Source: RBG-13-51-18 sp050014095 | GTDB lineage: Bacteria; Chloroflexota; Dehalococcoidia; Dehalococcoidales; RBG-16-60-22 | Reading direction: 5' to 3' | Assembly: GCA_050014095.1 (NCBI GenBank) | Contig: JBEKDZ010000003.1 | Span: 62,001-126,000, forward strand | Length of the DNA stretch: 64,000 bases | In this document: in pieces, positions 61,271-64,000 of the stretch | Layout of the letters: each line of letters begins with the position of its first letter | Position numbering within the stretch: position 1 is the stretch's first letter | The notes under the pieces: generated by a model | Database searches by the model: none | What the model saw: the letters and a program-made list of their open reading frames with translations, nothing else | Told to the model about the DNA's origin: nothing | Position numbers and translations under genes: made by a program

Positions 61271-63110
61271 CAGCTATCGTGAACTGGAGCATCTCCGAGA
61301 ACACCTCCGGCAACAACGGCGGGCATACAAAACTACGGTAATGATTTGCGGCGGCACCGGCTGCCAGGCTTCACAATCTCCGGCTGTCATCGATGCCATC
61401 AGGAATGAGCTAACAAAGCAAGTCCTTTCTTCCAGTGTTCGGCTCTGCGTCACGGGTTGCCACGGTTTCTGCGAGCAGGGCCCCGTTATGATTATCGAGC
61501 CAGGTAATATCTTTTACTGCCGCGTTACCCCGGAAGACGCTTTTGAAATCGTATATCAGACCCTTGTTAAGGGACAGATAGTAGAACGGCTTCTCTATAC
61601 TGACACTGTATCGGGAAAAAGCTATAGGACAGAGGCGGAGATTCCTTTCTACCGCGCGCAAGACCGTCAGATTCTTTCTCAAAACCTGAATGTCGACCCC
61701 TGTTCTGTTGAAGACTATATTATTGCCGGCGGTTATTCCGCTTTAGCAAAAGTCCTGGACGGCATCTCTCCGGATACAGTTGTCAAAGAAATCAAGGCTT
61801 CTGGATTGAGAGGTCGTGGCGGCGGCGGTTTCCCCACCGGCCGCAAGTGGAGTGAGTGCCGTGAGGCGCCCGGCGATGAGAAGTATGTTATCTGCAACGC
61901 TGATGAAGGCGACCCGGGAGCATATATGGACCGCTGCGTCCTGGAGGGTAATCCACACCTAGTGCTGGAAGGTATGATTATTGGTGCCTGGGCAGTGGGT
62001 GCGGATAAGGGCTACATATATGTCCGTAATGAGTATCCGCTCGCCGTCAAACACTCCCGTATTGCTGTCCAGCAGCTGCGTGGGCTCGGTTTGCTGGGGA
62101 AAAATATCCTGGGGTCTTCCTTCAATTTTAATGTCGAAATCGCCCGCGGTGGCGGGGCCTTTGTTTGCGGAGAATCTACGGCCCTTATGGCTTCGGTGGA
62201 GGGCAAGGTCGGCGAGCCACGTCCCAAGGATGTTCATACTGTAGTTGACGGCCTATATCATAAGCCCACCACCCTCAATAATGTCGAGACCTGGGCTAAT
62301 GTCCCGGCCATTATGCTTAACGGCTCTTCATGGTTTGCTGCTAAAGGCACGCAGGGCAGCAAAGGCACTAAAATCCTCGCGCTGACCGGCCGTATTAAAA
62401 ATACCGGCCTGGTTGAAGTTCCCATGGGCATGCCCATCCATAAGGTAGTTTACGATATCGGCGGCGGTGCTGCTGATGGTAAGGCCATTAAAGCAGTCCA
62501 GATTGGCGGGCCCTCTGGCGGGTGCCTATCCGCCGAGAAGTTCGACCTTCCCGTGGACTTCGATGTCCTGGCCGAGGCCGGCTCAATGGTCGGCTCGGGC
62601 GGCATGGTGGTCATGGATGAAAACTCCTGTATGGTGGATGTTACCAAATATTTTATCACCTTCTTGCAGGATGAATCTTGCGGTAAGTGTGTGCCCTGTC
62701 GGCTTGGTATCGACCGTATGCTGGAAATCATCACAGATATCACGGAAGGACGGGGGAGACCGGAGCAAATTCCTCTTCTGGAAGAGCTCGCGGAAACCGT
62801 TTCTCAAACCGCGCTCTGTGGACTAGGCAAAACCGCACCTAATCCTGTTCTTACCACCCTGCGTTATTTCCGGCAGGAATATGAGGCGCACATCGACCGG
62901 AGGATATGTCCGGCCGGGGTATGTAAAGCTTTAATCACCTATTCAATTGATTCAGAAAAATGCACCGGCTGTGGAGCATGCCTGCGCGCATGTTCCCGTA
63001 AAGCTATCACTGGCGTAAAGAAAGAGCCGCATGTTATTGATGCTGGACTATGTCAAAAGTGCGGCGTCTGCACCAGCGAATGTAAATTCGATGCCATAAG
63101 GGTTGTTTAA
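61248..63110 (+). CDS. NuoF/HndC-like NAD(P)H- and FMN-binding subunit
   Basis: A 620-residue flavoprotein. An N-terminal [2Fe-2S] thioredoxin-like domain (CGGTGCQASQS, VTGCHGFCEQGP) precedes the NuoF core. The core has the NADH/FMN motif GLRGRGGGGFPTGRKWSE near residue 187, CNADEGDPGAYMDR near residue 216, and the [4Fe-4S] motif ESCGKCVPCRLGIDRM near residue 478. The C-terminus adds a two-cluster ferredoxin domain (CTGCGACLRACS, CQKCGVCTSEC). This arrangement is typical of bifurcating hydrogenases and formate dehydrogenases. An internal ATG at 61257 is an equally good start. Confidence 0.93.
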   Translation: MKKMSKLNSYRELEHLREHLRQQRRAYKTTVMICGGTGCQASQSPAVIDAIRNELTKQVLSSSVRLCVTGCHGFCEQGPVMIIEPGNIFYCRVTPEDAFEIVYQTLVKGQIVERLLYTDTVSGKSYRTEAEIPFYRAQDRQILSQNLNVDPCSVEDYIIAGGYSALAKVLDGISPDTVVKEIKASGLRGRGGGGFPTGRKWSECREAPGDEKYVICNADEGDPGAYMDRCVLEGNPHLVLEGMIIGAWAVGADKGYIYVRNEYPLAVKHSRIAVQQLRGLGLLGKNILGSSFNFNVEIARGGGAFVCGESTALMASVEGKVGEPRPKDVHTVVDGLYHKPTTLNNVETWANVPAIMLNGSSWFAAKGTQGSKGTKILALTGRIKNTGLVEVPMGMPIHKVVYDIGGGAADGKAIKAVQIGGPSGGCLSAEKFDLPVDFDVLAEAGSMVGSGGMVVMDENSCMVDVTKYFITFLQDESCGKCVPCRLGIDRMLEIITDITEGRGRPEQIPLLEELAETVSQTALCGLGKTAPNPVLTTLRYFRQEYEAHIDRRICPAGVCKALITYSIDSEKCTGCGACLRACSRKAITGVKKEPHVIDAGLCQKCGVCTSECKFDAIRVV

Positions 63111-63128
63111 GAAAGAGAGGTTTTTATC

Positions 63129-63815
63129 ATGCTGCAATATGTTAAGGTTAGTATCGATGGCGCCATAATTCGTACCCCAAAAGGCAATAGTATTCTCAAC
63201 GCCGCCGTAGAATACGGTATTTGTATACCCCATCTGTGCCACGTAGCCTCTCTTTCCGACATCGGTGCCTGCCGACTCTGCATTGTCGAGCATATCGTCA
63301 ATGGCCGTTCCACAATAACCACCTCTTGCACACTAAATGCTGAAGAAGGCATGGTCGTGTTGACGAATACCGAAAAGATACGTAAATTACGCCGCAATCT
63401 AGCAGAATTGCTGGTAGCCCAGGCTCCCAACTCCCGCGCTATACAGGACATAGCGGTACGCTGCGGCGTTAAAGAGGTGCGGTATCCCTTCCGCAATGAA
63501 AACTGCGTTCTCTGCGGACGCTGTGTAAGAGCGTGTAACGAACTCTGGAGAGCCCACGCCAAGGGCTTTGTCGGCCGAGGTAAAGAACGCCATGTGGACT
63601 ATCCCTTCGGGAAGCGACCTGATTTCTGTAAACAATGTGGAGCCTGTATTCAGCTTTGTCCTATGACGATTACTCCTTGTAACGGCCCGATGAAGCCCGG
63701 GGAGGAAAGACTTTGCGGCAACTGCGAGTCCCAGCTTATGATTTCTGAAAAGACACCTGGTAGCTGCACCTGGTGTAAACTTGGCGAAAACTTTGCCTGC
63801 GGACGATATGCTTAG
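63129..63815 (+). CDS. NuoG N-terminal-like iron-sulfur protein
   Basis: A 228-residue protein with the N-terminal domains of NuoG or HydA but no catalytic domain. It has a [2Fe-2S] ferredoxin (CIPHLCHVASLSDIGACRLC), a NuoG-type region with two [4Fe-4S] motifs (CVLCGRCVRACNE and CKQCGACIQLCP), and an extra C-terminal cluster of cysteines (CGNCESQLM; CTWCKLGENFACG). It follows the NuoF-like gene by 18 bases. No formate dehydrogenase or [FeFe]-hydrogenase catalytic gene follows before the repeat, so this is an orphan diaphorase module that must serve an enzyme encoded elsewhere. Confidence 0.88.
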   Translation: MLQYVKVSIDGAIIRTPKGNSILNAAVEYGICIPHLCHVASLSDIGACRLCIVEHIVNGRSTITTSCTLNAEEGMVVLTNTEKIRKLRRNLAELLVAQAPNSRAIQDIAVRCGVKEVRYPFRNENCVLCGRCVRACNELWRAHAKGFVGRGKERHVDYPFGKRPDFCKQCGACIQLCPMTITPCNGPMKPGEERLCGNCESQLMISEKTPGSCTWCKLGENFACGRYA

Positions 63816-63854
63816 CTTTTAAAGCAAGTCACTGACAACACCTTATTTTTAGAT

Positions 63855-63890
63855 ACAAAAAAGCCCCGGCTTTTTACAGCAGGGGCTAAT
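63855..63890 (-). terminator. Minus-strand intrinsic terminator beside repeat copy 8
   Basis: AGCCCC (63862-63867) pairs with GGGGCT (63882-63887), followed on the minus strand by TTTTTT. It may also end the NuoEFG-like transcript on the plus strand. The outer flank is the same as that of the terminator at 10319, while the loop differs. Confidence 0.65.
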
Positions 63891-63898
63891 ATTATGTC

Positions 63899-63932
63899 TG
63901 GTGGAGACGGGGGAGGGATGGACTCCATCCTA
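63899..63932 (-). repeat. ssrA 3'-end-like repeat, copy 8
   Basis: TGGTGGAGACGGGGGAGGGA then TGGACTCCATCC. The stem GGTGGAG/CTCCATC pairs with one G-T. Its core carries the same ATGGAC variant as copy 3, while the terminator flank is that of copy 2, so copies mix core and flank types. Confidence 0.68.
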
Positions 63933-64000
63933 AGCAAAGATTGATTGGCTTGCTGAACTAATTTCGGGTGTATATCTTGACCTGTCCCCGGAAAACTGGT

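Noticed and set aside
1561..63932. CRISPR array made of the repeated element
   Set aside because: Copies are kilobases apart with genes between them, differ in sequence and have no regular spacers or cas genes.
63977..64000. IS3-type insertion sequence end at the right edge
   Set aside because: The last bases (ACCTGTCCCCGGAAAACTGG) recall some IS3-family termini, but the sequence ends here and no transposase is visible.

Overview
The window looks like an accessory-rich stretch of a strictly anaerobic bacterium, most likely a Chloroflexota lineage of the Dehalococcoidia type (moderate confidence, based on gene content only). The evidence is a [NiFe]-hydrogenase/HdrA/MetV/MetF locus of the Wood-Ljungdahl kind, a glycyl radical enzyme with its activase, ATP-dependent ketone-carboxylase-type genes, typical lipoprotein signal peptides, and ssrA-end-like repeats resembling the integration sites known from Dehalococcoides. 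No rRNA, complete tRNA or CRISPR array was seen.

Layout. 1-8.9 kb: a fumarate-reductase-type flavoprotein, then a minus-strand branched-chain-amino-acid-type ABC transporter operon (livG, livF, livH, livM, binding protein) with an acyl-CoA ligase inside it. 8.9-10.1 kb: a divergent LuxR-type regulator with a strong promoter and a 20-bp palindrome. 10.6-13.5 kb: an unrecognised cysteine-motif protein, an enolase-superfamily gene broken by one amber codon, and a SnoaL-like protein. 13.9-22 kb: IclR regulator, cupin, glycyl radical activase, glycyl radical enzyme, carboxylesterase and tannase-type esterase, apparently one catabolic operon. 22-25.7 kb: GH13 glucosidase and ROK sugar kinase from overlapping divergent promoters, then a Nif3-like protein. 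25.7-28.5 kb: a 1-kb cassette between perfect 55-bp repeats, then an MmgE/PrpD gene. 28.5-36.7 kb: a complete kdp potassium operon with kdpF and a second small membrane protein. 37-37.7 kb: a decayed receiver fragment and a WYL-like protein. 37.8-50.2 kb: the H2/C1 locus (two receivers, MetF, histidine kinase, MvhA, MvhG, MvhD, MetV, MvhD, a 1488-residue HdrA fusion, HdrC-like). 50.5-50.8 kb: a decayed tyrosine integrase. 50.9-59.3 kb: a gene set in the order of acetophenone carboxylase apcABCD, a UroD-like protein and an isochorismatase-like hydrolase. 59.7-63.8 kb: a LuxR-type regulator divergent from NuoE/F/G-like genes.

The main unifying feature is a family of about eight same-orientation repeats (1561, 10362, 13706, 25714, 26736, 28407/28499, 59573, 63899). 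Read on the minus strand, they end like a tmRNA or tRNA: a T-arm with TTCGACC loop, an acceptor strand and CCACCA. Four copies also keep an intrinsic minus-strand terminator just beyond the CCA, and two keep about 30 further bases that include a CTAAGCC segment. I interpret them as ssrA 3'-end duplications left by successive site-specific integrations, so the region would be a train of catabolic cassettes. The decayed integrase and several gene fragments fit this.

Together the genes describe an anaerobe that takes up organic acids or amino acids, activates them as CoA thioesters, attacks ester- or ketone-containing compounds by hydrolysis, radical chemistry and carboxylation, and feeds H2 or reductant through an MvhADG-HdrA system into methylene-tetrahydrofolate reduction.
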